Assembly: GCA_013398275.1 (NCBI GenBank)
Contig: VZSE01014927.1
Location: forward strand, 1,097,787 to 1,161,786
Source: Promerops cafer
Taxonomy: Eukaryota; Chordata; Aves; Passeriformes; Nectariniidae
Reading direction: 5' to 3'
DNA: 64,000 nucleotides
Below are positions 38,957 to 49,516 of this stretch, piece after piece; position 1 is the stretch's first letter, and each line of letters opens with the position of its first letter. Below the pieces are notes generated by a model. It did not search any database and was not told the origin of the DNA. It was given only the letters and a program-made list of their open reading frames with translations. The position numbers and the translations under genes were made by a program.

Positions 38957-40321
38957 AAAGACAAAAGAATGACAGCATTGGACATGGAGAGCAGCATATT
39001 ATATGATCAGGAAAGACATTCAAACTTTTACTAAGTATCAGAAAGACAGCTCAATTAAGCAGTTGCTGGATACTGTCCCAGGTATCCCCACAGCACTTGT
39101 GTGCATTTAACTCGTGCAAACAGACATGTAGATATAAAGCGTGGGGGTGACTTATTTTCCTTTTCTGTACAAAGGTTCATAGTACATAATACAAAAAATA
39201 TATATCTATGAAATGCTCACCTGCTGTGTTTCTCTTTATATGCATATATTTATATGGGCCTAACAAGGAAAGCTTCATCTCCTGACCTTCTGAGGAGCTT
39301 AAAGCAAGGATTTCACTGGATAGAGGACTCCAGTTTCTGCTAGCGGGAGAGAAGGGCTCTTCTTTGTTATTCTGCTTTAATTTTGGCTGACATGCAGAAG
39401 AAAGATGCAATGGGACAGACAGCAACCTCCCCCCCACTGAGCAAGCCCAGAGCAGCCTCACAAAAGCCAGCCACATCATTCCCAGTGTGCAGCAGCTGAG
39501 CTGAGAGCACAGCCTTGCCACACAAAGTTTGATGAGAGGTTGCTGCAGAGCTTCTGGAATAAGAGATTACAGTCATATGGTTTAAACTCTGAAAGTTTCT
39601 GACATTTAATATCAGTAATTAAGAGTTCAGATTGGTGGCTGAATCAATAACCCCTTGCAGTTATTGATCAGAAGCTGCCTCCCTGCCAATCAAGGAGCAG
39701 CACTGACCTTATGAAAGCTGGTCTCTGCTTCCAGCGCTGTCCCCGTAACACCTCCTTATGGCCTGTGTGCCTCAGAAGTGCTTAAAAAGATGTGAGGATG
39801 CTGTCATCAAGATGTGCTCTGACAGGAGGCTTCTGGGACACCCAGCAGCAGCTGCCTGCTGCAGCTCACTGAGGTATGGAAAAACCTACAAAGGCACGAA
39901 AGGCAGGACCACTGGAGATGGGCTCCTTCCCCCAGCTGCCTCCCAGTCTGCCCCTTACCTGCTGCCAGCCCAGAGCAGCTGTCCCCTCTCCCCAGTATCA
40001 TCCTTTCTCTCCCATGTGTAAACACAAAAGTGCTCGAGGCACCCTCTGCAGCCTGGAAAATTCCACAAACCATAGGCTGAAGCCTCCCTGCCATCCCTCC
40101 TTGCTAATTGCTGCTGCTGAGGCACCCCTGGCCTCCTCAGGACAGAACCACATCAAGCCTGTGGATGAGGGCCCTTATTTTGGTGTGCAAAATACACTTG
40201 GGTGGAGAAAACACCCACAGAAAAGTTTAGACAGGCATCTCTGTTATTTATTTCACCGTTGAATCTTTGATGTCTTCCATAAGATCTCCCACCTGAGATG
40301 CAGGAGCAGCAGCAGCAAACT
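38957..40321. other. Unique, partly G+C-richer sequence; no assigned gene
   Basis: About 1.4 kb. The 39.75-40.25 kb part is richer in C and G than its surroundings. It shows overlapping ORFs on both strands: 39758-40021 (+), 39876-40262 (+, 128 codons) and 39807-40094 (-). Open frames on both strands of a C-rich patch are expected by chance, and the peptides have no recognisable domain. Confidence 0.45.
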
Positions 40322-40355
40322 GTGTATATATACGTATATATATAATAATAATAAA
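40322..40355. repeat. (TA)n/(TAA)n A+T simple repeat
   Basis: GTATATATACGTATATATAT is followed by ATAATAATAATAA. It is a short compound tract between unique sequences. Confidence 0.85.
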
Positions 40356-41691
40356 TTACTGTTATTAAGTCAGTATCACAATGTGATATTTTACAAATAA
40401 AGTCTTTTTTGCAAATAAAATGTTGTATTTTTTCTTTCACCAATAATGATTCTGTGGAACAACTCTTCTTCCCCCCCAATTATATGAGTAAACACAAATA
40501 TCTTAATTCATGGATCTGCCTCTTGGAGTGTGTCTGCCTGGTTAGCTGTGTTCAGGGGCTCTTTTGCCTTAGTATCTTCTCTCAGAATGTAGATGCTCAG
40601 AGGTGCAATGGGAAATGTAGTTTAACCAGACAATTCAGCCAATTAAGGGGAATGAACACAATAAATTCCCATAAAACCTGTGGAAACTGTGACTCCTATG
40701 AAACACCCAGGTGGCATTCTGAATAAAAACTTTTCAGATCTTTATTTTTTAAAATTTGTAAAAATTTCTCAGAATCTCTGCCCTGCCCCCAAAACTGCAA
40801 AGCCCAGCATGTAATCCATTGTTCTTACCAGCTTCAGTGGTACTAAGCAGATCCTGTCATCCCTGCCATTTCTTCCACTGTAACCTGCCAAATGGGTCCT
40901 AGCCAATTAGCTTGGAGCTTTAAAAGATTCACAAGACAGTGTTCAGATTCTTCCCACTACCAAATAGTACACTTTATCTTCTCTGCCTTGTGCTGTGCCA
41001 TGGGTGGCACGAGACAGTGTTTCACATCCTCCCTCACACAATGCATTTCTACAGCCTGGTTTTAAACCTGGCCCTGAAGGGGAATTAATAGTTATTTAAC
41101 ATTTTGGACTAACAGTGGATAAGTATTTTTAGACTTGGAGATATCTATAGATCTGGATTTTAGTCTTTAGAGATATTAATGTCACATAAGGGCTTAGATG
41201 TTAAAAGAAAATTTGATTAAAGTTTAAATTAAGAAATATCTGAAGAAGTGGGTGTCTGTGGAAAGCAAGAGGAAAAAGCATGCAAAAGGAACAGCTCTGG
41301 TTATCTTTCCTCTCTTGAGACAGCTCCCTCCTGAGCTGACCCTTCTGAGATGGGACCTGCACTCGGTGCACCTCCTCCAGCAGGCAGCTGGGAGCAGTAG
41401 GAGCTGGAGAATGCTGTGAGTCTGCTCAATTAGCTAATGAAAATTAGCTCTGCTGATCAGGTTCAGCATGTTAGTGGCTGAGTGCAGTGAGACTTAGTTA
41501 TGGATGAGGAAAAGTCGCTGTGTTTGTCTCCACTGTATGCTGCCCAATTAAGCCCAGTCATTATGTTTATCCTCATTCAGCGCTGAGCTTCACCTTCTTC
41601 CCTTGGCAGAGAGGATGACATGCAGCAGCAGCAGGGAGGAGAGAAGGCTGAAAGAGAGAGAAGGGAGAAAATTCTTTGAAAGCCTGATTCA
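40356..41691. other. Unique sequence, no gene recognised
   Basis: About 1.3 kb. ORFs at 40409-40726 (+) and 41573-41755 (-) have no known domain. A CAGCAGCAG patch lies near 41622. Confidence 0.45.
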
Positions 41692-41777
41692 TGGACAACA
41701 CCTCGCTGCTGTATGGTTGGACCATGTGACATTTATAAGGGTCCTTCCAACACAAACCTCTTGGTGATTCCGTGAGC
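41692..41777 (+). mobile_element. Short CR1 LINE 3' tail
   Basis: ACACCTCGCTGCTGTATGG, TTGGACCATGTGACATTTAT, AAGGGTCCTTCCAACACAA and GGTGATTCCGTGA follow the last ~85 bp of CR1 in the plus orientation, including the 'GGTCCTTCCAAC' block that precedes the terminal ATTCTGTGATTCT. It is short and diverged, so the assignment is less certain than for the longer copies. Confidence 0.7.
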
Positions 41778-44700
41778 TCATCAGTCTAAACCAGAACCTC
41801 AATGCTCACTGTCAGATACAGTCATCCACACAGAGGCCCTTCTTCACCCTAATGTGTTTTGAATGAGACAAAGACTTAACTTACACTCAGGAGCTGAGAC
41901 CTGGGCCCAGCCAGCCAAACATAATGATTTGGGTGTTTCTGAGTACCATAAAACACAAATATTGAGAAGGAACCCCTGTCCACACAACAGTTTAATAATC
42001 AGGGATGGAGTCTGCAGTGTAGTGTAAGGTTTCTTTTTTTTCTCAGTGATTTTCTCAGTCTTTAGGGTACAGAATATTTCCACCATGGGCACCAGGCATT
42101 GCACCTATCTCAAATTAACTTACTTCAAACTTCAGGAAAAGTAAAGATGTTGCTTCAAAACACTTCAAAAAGACTGACTGTTTAAAAGTTAGTTACCATA
42201 TTCCTGTGTGAACACTTTATTTTCTGTATTTCTGGATAAAAGAATGCTTTTTCTAGCAGAAGAATATGTCAAATGCTTTCAAGATATTTAATTGAATGTG
42301 ACTTAGAAGTGAAACAGACACTCAACAGTTTAGTCTGCCCAGTTTTGGTCAAGTCTGGGAACACATGTGGACATCCTGTGGCACTTTATTTTAGCAAAAA
42401 GGATCCTTCCAAGAGCTCCAAGAGCTCTATACAGAGAGAAGTGTACCCAAAGCTAAATGTTTTCCCTTTTCTGTCAAAAATAGCAGTAGGTACTAACACC
42501 ATCTGTGTGTGTTACACTCCTTTTTGTGCAGTGGCCCATCTGGGACCAGGGATAAATGTCTTCTCCTGGAGCTTGCCTTGAAAAAAGGATGCTTTTGTCT
42601 TAGGTGGTAGCTGAGGGCTTGAGTCTACTATGGGTGATGAAAACTTGGTCTTTCCCATGCCCATGTTAATGCACCAAACAAAAGGGTTTTTATAGCATGC
42701 TTTAAAATCTTTGTTATCAAAGAAGGAAATGGCACAAGAAAGATACGGTGAAGTCATGTCTTTTTTTGGCTTCAGTTTTTTTAATTAGATGCTTAAATCC
42801 CTGTCTAACTCCTATGGGGCATGAACAGCCTGGTTATTGGTGTTGGTTATTGCTTCCCTAGAAGTCTCCTGTCCCACAGTGCTGTCTGTGTGCTTTGGTA
42901 AGGTCTCTCAACCAAACCAGGCTGTTCTCACAGTTTGCCTTCCAAAGAAATTAGAAAGGATTCCCAAACAGGAGGAGATTTCACCAAAACTCACTGAACA
43001 GGAGGCAAGTCTCAGGATCCAAGGGGTGATCCAGACTGTGAGTGGGCCATAAACACTTGTTGTCCATGATAACCCTTCCGCTGTCATATGCTCCTTGTTT
43101 CCATTACCTGTGCTAAGGAACTGCAGCCAGCATGCATGTGCCTTTCCTTATGCTGTGAATATACCTTAATTCTGTGCAAACACACACTCAGCTGTTCTGC
43201 TCCTCAGCACCCCATCTGCAGAGAAGGAGATGACAACACTTTCCCACCTCAGAGATCCTCATAGTGGAGGCTGTCGTGATTTCAACAGATGGTGCCTTTG
43301 AATTTAGGGGAGGAAATCAGCTGGTAATCTGGATTTAGAGAGCTACATACACTTCATTTCATGCATCACATTGGGACAAACCTCCTGGAGTCTGTTCCTC
43401 AGGCTGGGAGCTTGCCCAGGGGAAGGCTGTGTAGATATTTCATTTCCCACAGTGGCTATTTCAATTTTAGCCCCTTTCATGAGCAGGGACAAATGTCTTA
43501 ATTTTGCAAATAATGGCAGAATGCGTCTAAGGCAAGACAATTTAGATGGATGGATTTTGGCTGATATTTAAGAACTGTAATAAATAATCTCCTCCTCGCA
43601 CACGCCTCTCCTAGAAATCTGCATACCTTTGTGCATATATTATAACAAACCCTAATAAAGAAATAATCCAAAATGGCACATGTTAAAAAAGAAAAGGATA
43701 ACCCCAAAATATAGGTTATTGAAATATGAGTGTAATATAGAAAAGATAGCAGTGTTGATATTAATGACCTGTCTCCTGGTGCACTTAAAAAGTCTCTCAT
43801 GTATTTTATTTTATTTTTTATTAGAAACTGTATCATTAGCTCTAAAGATCTTACTGGGAAGGGCAAAGAGAAAGATCTGACTTTTTAAAAGCCAAATTCA
43901 GCTAGATTTTTTTCTTACTTTAAAAAAAGATTTTTTCATAAATATTTTTTCCCCTCTGGCTGGAATATTAGGACAGTATATTAAATTCCTGCCCCCAATT
44001 CCACAAAAGGAAGACCCAACTACATTTACATAATAATGTCCCTACTGTGCTTTTGACAGATGGGTTTCATCGACACAGACATACAGTTAGGGGCCTAGCA
44101 ATAGATTAAAAAAACAACAACAATAGATTGTAACATAATAAAAGTGTATTGTAATGTACATCATAACTTTTGGCCAAGGTTAAATATCCAGTTGGTGCAT
44201 GAAAGTCGTATTCCATTAGACAAAATAGATGTCACGCAGCAAAGCATTAAAGATGAGTTGACTGAGCCATTTGTTTTTATTTATATTACATTATATTTTC
44301 CTTGATTCTATTTATGCAGTAAGTTAAAAAAATAAAAAAAAAAAAAAGATCCTCTAGTCCCCCTTTCTCACCTACACTACCATGATGTTATTGACAGCAA
44401 ATGCCTCCATGTGAGGCTGCCCATGGTGCAGGGTGCTGCACAAAGCCACAGGATCCACTAGCTGAAGGGCCAGCACTCCTGTGTGGATACCCCTGAAAGC
44501 TCCTACGTGGTTAGCAAACCAGACACAACATCACCAAGCTTGCCAAATACTAGCCTTTTCTTATGATTTCAGAGTCCATGTTGAAAGTCACTTGCTGAGC
44601 TGCCTTGAGGTCCCTGCTACCCCCACTCTTTGTTGTCTTCCCTAGGGATAAAAGAATAAACTGATTTGTAATATAGGGACTCTTGGAGGTATTATCCAGT

Positions 44701-47203
44701 GAATTTATTGAGGTGGGATGTGTAGTGCTACACCAGGTGTCCTGTCCACTGCAGTGCTCATGCTGGGTCAAATTACAGGTGGGTTGTGTGTACTGTTCCT
44801 TCCTTACAACATCTCTGCAGCTGCCTTAATCCTCAGGAGATTCTCCCAAAGCCTCTGAAGAGAAAAGAGAGCAGCATGTGTCTTATTTTTATTGTTGTTG
44901 GTTCTTTCCCCTTTCCTCCCCCTCCAATCTCCCACAAATTTGTGCCTTTCTTAGTAATGGCTTTGTGCAGCTTCACGATAAAAGTCATCCACCAAAGAGA
45001 CAGAGCAGTTTTCTCTGCATGTCTCCCTGAAAGGTACTCTTGGTTGTGAGAGCTTCACAGCCTCTCTTTAATGTCAAGTTATATGGTTTTGGGGGCTTTC
45101 CCAACTCCATCAATCCCCCTGACAGCACAGACACTTTGAGTGGAGTGGTGAGGACAGAACTGATAAACTGCAGCCTCCTCCGGTACTGGACTCTCTCCAA
45201 GGAGACAATAATGCTCTCCCCAGGAAGCGGTTTTTGCTTCATATAAACACATTTTCCCACCAGGAGGTGGTAGCCAAGATGCACATGGGGACAGAGTGCC
45301 ACCGGGCATCGAGTGAGTCTGACCTCTCCGATGACACCATCCTTCCCTCTGCACCTGGGGTGGCAGCAATGGACTCCTCGAGTTTTTTCTCACATTGTCA
45401 TGACATCACGTGGCCAGAGGGTCTCAACCTGCCTTGGAGAAGCTGTTGTGGTGCCCAGAGCAGCCCAAGAACAGAGAAATGTTCTGGAGATCACTGAGAG
45501 AAGCCATTCACTAGAAAGGAAGGATGAAGAGAAGGAAATGCAACCTCTAACGACTTGGGTATTAACAAGTCTGTCACTCTAGGTTTGTGGTGGTATGTGC
45601 CTGCTCAGGCTTGAGAGCATGGCACAGGTAAAGGCAGTTCTCATGGAATGCAGCTCACAGCCTGAGGGAATGGACTTCTGCTAGAAGAAAGGAAATGTAT
45701 TTTGCTGCTCTACACAAAGGAGGCTGAGATAGACTCAGTCCACTGTACTGTTTACACTTTGTGTCTGCAGAAGAGCAAGAAAATTAATTCCAGACAATCT
45801 GTAAGCACACCAAATATATTCTTGTTTTTATTCCACTTTCAATGAACTCTAGAAATGGAGAGTATGAGGTTACCAGGGCAGGCAGGTGCTCCTCTTTCCT
45901 CTTTTGGTCCTGGCAGTCAGAGAGAGTGTAGATACCTGTCCACCAAAACAAGTCCTTGCTATGGATATGCACCACAAAAAGAGGTAGAGGCAGCAGGTTT
46001 TTTTTTTGCTTTTCCTTACCCTGTCCTGTAAAGTATAGGGAGTCACACAACATTTTGGCTATTTCCAACTCCATGCTGTCATAACACCAGGATCATGTCA
46101 GAACAACTATAACTTGATTTACTTCCCATTCTGGAAAGAGACTTTTCTGGCCATCACATTGCTGAACTTGATTTCTGACATTAAAAACTAAATATACAGA
46201 AATCCAGGTTTTGCAGTAGGTTAACATAGCACTAATCCAAACTACTCTTTATTCACAAGAACATTACATATACCAGAAGGAAGGTTGTTGTTTGTTTTTA
46301 TTTCTTAACCACATTCTGAAGAGGTCATATGTGAAACACAGCTGCAAGAAATTTTATTTTTCTTTGGTTTTTTATCAGTCTTCCTCCTCATTTATTCTTA
46401 TAAGATTATACAGCTATCTGCTTTTAATTTTCTATTTAAAGCATATCTCCAACTTGTAAATAAATATGCTTTTCCTAGTTCAGGTCAAGTTTTAGTCTCC
46501 AATTAATGAGGAAAATGCATTAGACATCAATGCCCTCTTCTAGGGTTGTTGGCAAAGTAAAATCTAATTATATTCTGGTCTTTGCACTTGCAGGAGATAT
46601 TTAGAATTTGTTTATACTCAGAGTCTTGACTGAAGGTAAACTGACACATCATGGTTGCATTTTGAGAATCTACATCTGTTTTCACTGGCTGAAGAATATT
46701 TTTGTGGTCTAGCATCTGTCTGCAAAGGGATACAGGTGGGGAAGAGGAAGGAGGAAGCCATTTTTGTGATGTGCTCAGTTTAACCATGGAAAACTCTGAC
46801 CAGCCATTTGAAATTAGTAGAAAACTTCCACATAAATCCATGTCCACAGAACCAGGACACTGGGATGAGCGCCAGTGAAGGATCCAGACATTCTGATTCA
46901 TGTGTGGTTCAAACTGGCAAGTAAATCTCTGTTTAAGTTATGGTTAGTTCTTTTCAACAAGAGACAGGAAGAAATTCAGCAAGGTTTAGGAAGTATTCAC
47001 TGTTGCCCCAGGACAGAAAACAGCTTTTGTTTCTGTACCTATACTCTGACATGCAGTGGGTAAAAAGAGAGGCATCCATGCAGACAAGATCCTCAGATGC
47101 TGCTGCAGGGCTAACTCAATTGCTTTCCTCCTGTGTTTGCTAAAATTGGTACCTCCTGTGCAAAAGCCATGATAAACAAATAGCAGTATCATTCCAAATG
47201 TAC
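41778..47203. other. Unique sequence, no assigned gene
   Basis: About 5.4 kb without recognised repeats apart from an A run at 44326-44347 and a T run near 46000. Overlapping ORFs on both strands at 44985-45582 sit in a locally CpG-containing, G+C-richer patch. A 124-codon minus-strand ORF at 46527-46901 is the longest open frame in this part that is not low-complexity. None shows a family signature that I can name (see findings and rejected items). Confidence 0.45.
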
Positions 47204-47222
47204 TGTCATCATCATCATCACA
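47204..47222. repeat. (ATC)n trinucleotide patch
   Basis: About five ATC units (TCATCATCATCATCAC). On the minus strand it gives the Asp run seen in an ORF at 46986-47288, which I do not consider a gene. Confidence 0.85.
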
Positions 47223-48176
47223 GGCCTCCTCCTGACCACTACAAGATGAAGACCTGACCTTAAAAATGGCACCCCTGGCTCGGACCAAATGTGACCACTT
47301 TTGTGCATGCCATCTGTCTATTCATCTTGGTGACAGGCAGCCCTGGCTCTGCTCTCTGCCCAACCACTATGAATAGGCAAGTGACTGAAAATGAGCTTCA
47401 CTTAAATGGAGAGAGTTGATACCAGCCTCAGGAAAGTATTTCACACATCACAGTAGGAAAGGGCTGTTGCTTTTGTTCAGATTTGGGTTTTATTTCTTGC
47501 TGTGCTTATAAGGAAAGAAATTTTTTTCCTTGGGGGTAATGCAGATGTTTGTATGGGTAGTTAGTTAAGGGACAATAGAACAGTTTCAGGGATGTGGTCC
47601 AAGCAGAAGGGGCATTACGGGGCAAGAACTGAAGAGACCAGTGAGAGATGCAAATAAGTGGATTTTTTTTTCCCCCTGAGGTAAATACTCAGAAGTAAGA
47701 CCATAGGGAAGGTAATAAGTCTCTGGAAGGCATTTGGGATTTGTTTTGAAAATCATTTGATTAAACCATGTTGCTCACGCAGCCAGTAAAGACACAGTTC
47801 TTTTTTTCTCACAAAAAAATTTTACCTCCTAGGAATTAATGAAAATTTAGAGACTAGAAATCACAGTGAGAGAGGAAATAAAGAGCAGTGATCAAGATGC
47901 AAAAAGAACTGAATTAATGTCTCTGTTCTGCCATAAAATGTCTTTTATAAATCTGGACAAAATAACCTTTCTACACCAAAGTTTCACAGGTGAAGCAGGC
48001 ATAACAACACTTATTTACCTTTCCAGAGCTTGGAAAGGGCACACAAATGTGAATAATCTAATGTAGGGATGTCGTTTTCTAGTGACTTCCTTGTCTTTTT
48101 ATGCTGGGTCACTTTAGCAATAGGGTGCACGCTTCAGGCCACAGATTTTGCCATAAGCTCACACTGGTTTCTCTTT
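47223..48176. other. Unique sequence, no gene recognised
   Basis: About 950 bp of A+T-rich DNA up to the next CR1. Short ORFs only. Confidence 0.5.
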
Positions 48177-48690
48177 CACAGAATCACAGAAGTGTTGGGG
48201 TCGGAAGGGACCCCTGGAGATCACCCAGGCCAATTCCCTGTCAAGGCAGGGCCACCTGGAGCAGGTGACACAGGAACACATCCAGCTGGGGCTTGAATGT
48301 CTTCAGAGAGGGAGACTCTACAACCGCCCTGGGCAGCTGTTGCAGTGCTCTGCCACCCTCAATGAAAAGAGGGTTTTCCTCATACTGAAGTGAAACTTCT
48401 TGTGTTTTAGTTTAGGACCACTGCTCCTCATCCTGTCACTGGGCACCACTGAAAAGAATCTGGCACCTTCCTCTGACACCTGCCTCTGAGATACTTATAA
48501 TATGCATTAATGAGATCCCCTCCCAGTGTTCTCTTCTCTGGACTAAATCAGCCCAGCTCTCACGTCTCATAAGAGAGAGGCTCCAGATTCCTCCTGCTCC
48601 AGATCTTTATGACCTCTGTTGGACTCTCTCCAGAACTCCTTGTGCCAGGAACCCAGAACTGAACACAGCATTTCTTCTAGGGCTGCAGAT
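48177..48690 (-). mobile_element. CR1 LINE, 3'-end fragment (minus strand)
   Basis: The plus strand begins with the reverse-complemented CR1 terminus CACAGAATCACAGAAGTG. GGGTCGGAAGGGACCCCTGG, GGAGATCACCCAGGCCAATT, AGGGAGACTCTACAACCGCC, CCTGGGCAGCTGTTGCAGTG, GAAACTTCTTGTGTTTTAG, TGTTGGACTCTCTCCAGAAC and AACCCAGAACTGAACACAGC follow in CR1 order. The match fades after about 48690, so the left edge of the element is approximate. ORFs at 48069-48296 and 48771-49070 are not genes. Confidence 0.94.
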
Positions 48691-49439
48691 GGGCATGGTG
48701 TGTTCCTTGACAATACCATATCATACTGATTCTGTAAATCTCTTTTCTTCTTGATGCACAGAGCAGTGCTTTATCTGATGAAGGACACTTGAGAAAATAG
48801 GACAGGTGTTAGGAAGGAAGTGCATGGAATATTTTGGGAGGGGTATGAGGAAACCAGGGGAAAACCACAAGTGGAGAAGGAATGGGGGAGGAGAGAAGGC
48901 TGGATTACGGAGAGTAGGCTGGAGGAGTGATAAAATGAGCTGTGGGTCCTGGGTGGGAGTGAGGAGGGGGGCTCAGACAGCAGTGTCATTGTGGCTGCTT
49001 GGCTGCTTCTCCAGATGGAGACTTTTGAAGCCAGGCATAACTGAGAGTTTGCCCATAAGTGATGTGCCAATGCCTGAGATATTTGTTAAGCCAGGACTAT
49101 TAATTACTCACACAAGCACTTAAGTTCACTGACAACTGTTTAAAAGTTTTTGATAATGTTGAACGGTGGTAAGATGATCAGATTTTGTTTTGCCTCTAAG
49201 CATCTTTAATGTAGGGGACAAAGCCAGAGGAATACAAAACAGCCCTCACATTGGTACAAAAATATTGGCATTTTGTTTTCGGTGTGGTTATTGTGATTAC
49301 AGGCTACTACCATTTCTGGACAGTTCAGATGAGATGGGAGTCCATTCAACATCAGTATGGAACAAAACAGACTGTCCTGAAGAACTGGCCATTTAATGGG
49401 CAGGTAAAAGGAAAGGTGGGAGGGGAAAAAGATAAATAA
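48691..49439. other. Unique sequence between two CR1 pieces
   Basis: About 750 bp, G-rich in its middle (48830-48970). Opposing ORFs at 48771-49070 (-) and 48806-49123 (+) overlap one another in this purine-rich patch and have no known domain. Confidence 0.5.
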
Positions 49440-49516
49440 TAGAAAGGCTTGGGTTGAAAGGGACCTTAAATATTATCTATTCCAATCTTCCTGCCATGGG
49501 CAGGGATAACTTCCAC
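49440..49516 (-). mobile_element. Short CR1 LINE fragment (minus strand)
   Basis: GGCTTGGGTTGAAAGGGACC, TTAAATATTATCTATTCCAA and CCTGCCATGGGCAGGGATAA correspond to reverse-complemented CR1 3' UTR text, starting a few bases in from the terminus. It lies about 750 bp from a longer minus-strand CR1 and may be an independent insertion. Confidence 0.85.

Noticed and set aside
39876..40262. 128-codon plus ORF, longest non-repetitive frame
   Set aside because: It sits in a C-rich patch with open frames on the opposite strand. The Pro/Ser-rich peptide has no domain and no splice or codon evidence supports it.
46986..47288. 100-codon minus ORF upstream of the 124-codon one
   Set aside because: The Asp run comes from an (ATC)n patch. 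It is in a different frame with stops between the two, and no plausible intron joins them.
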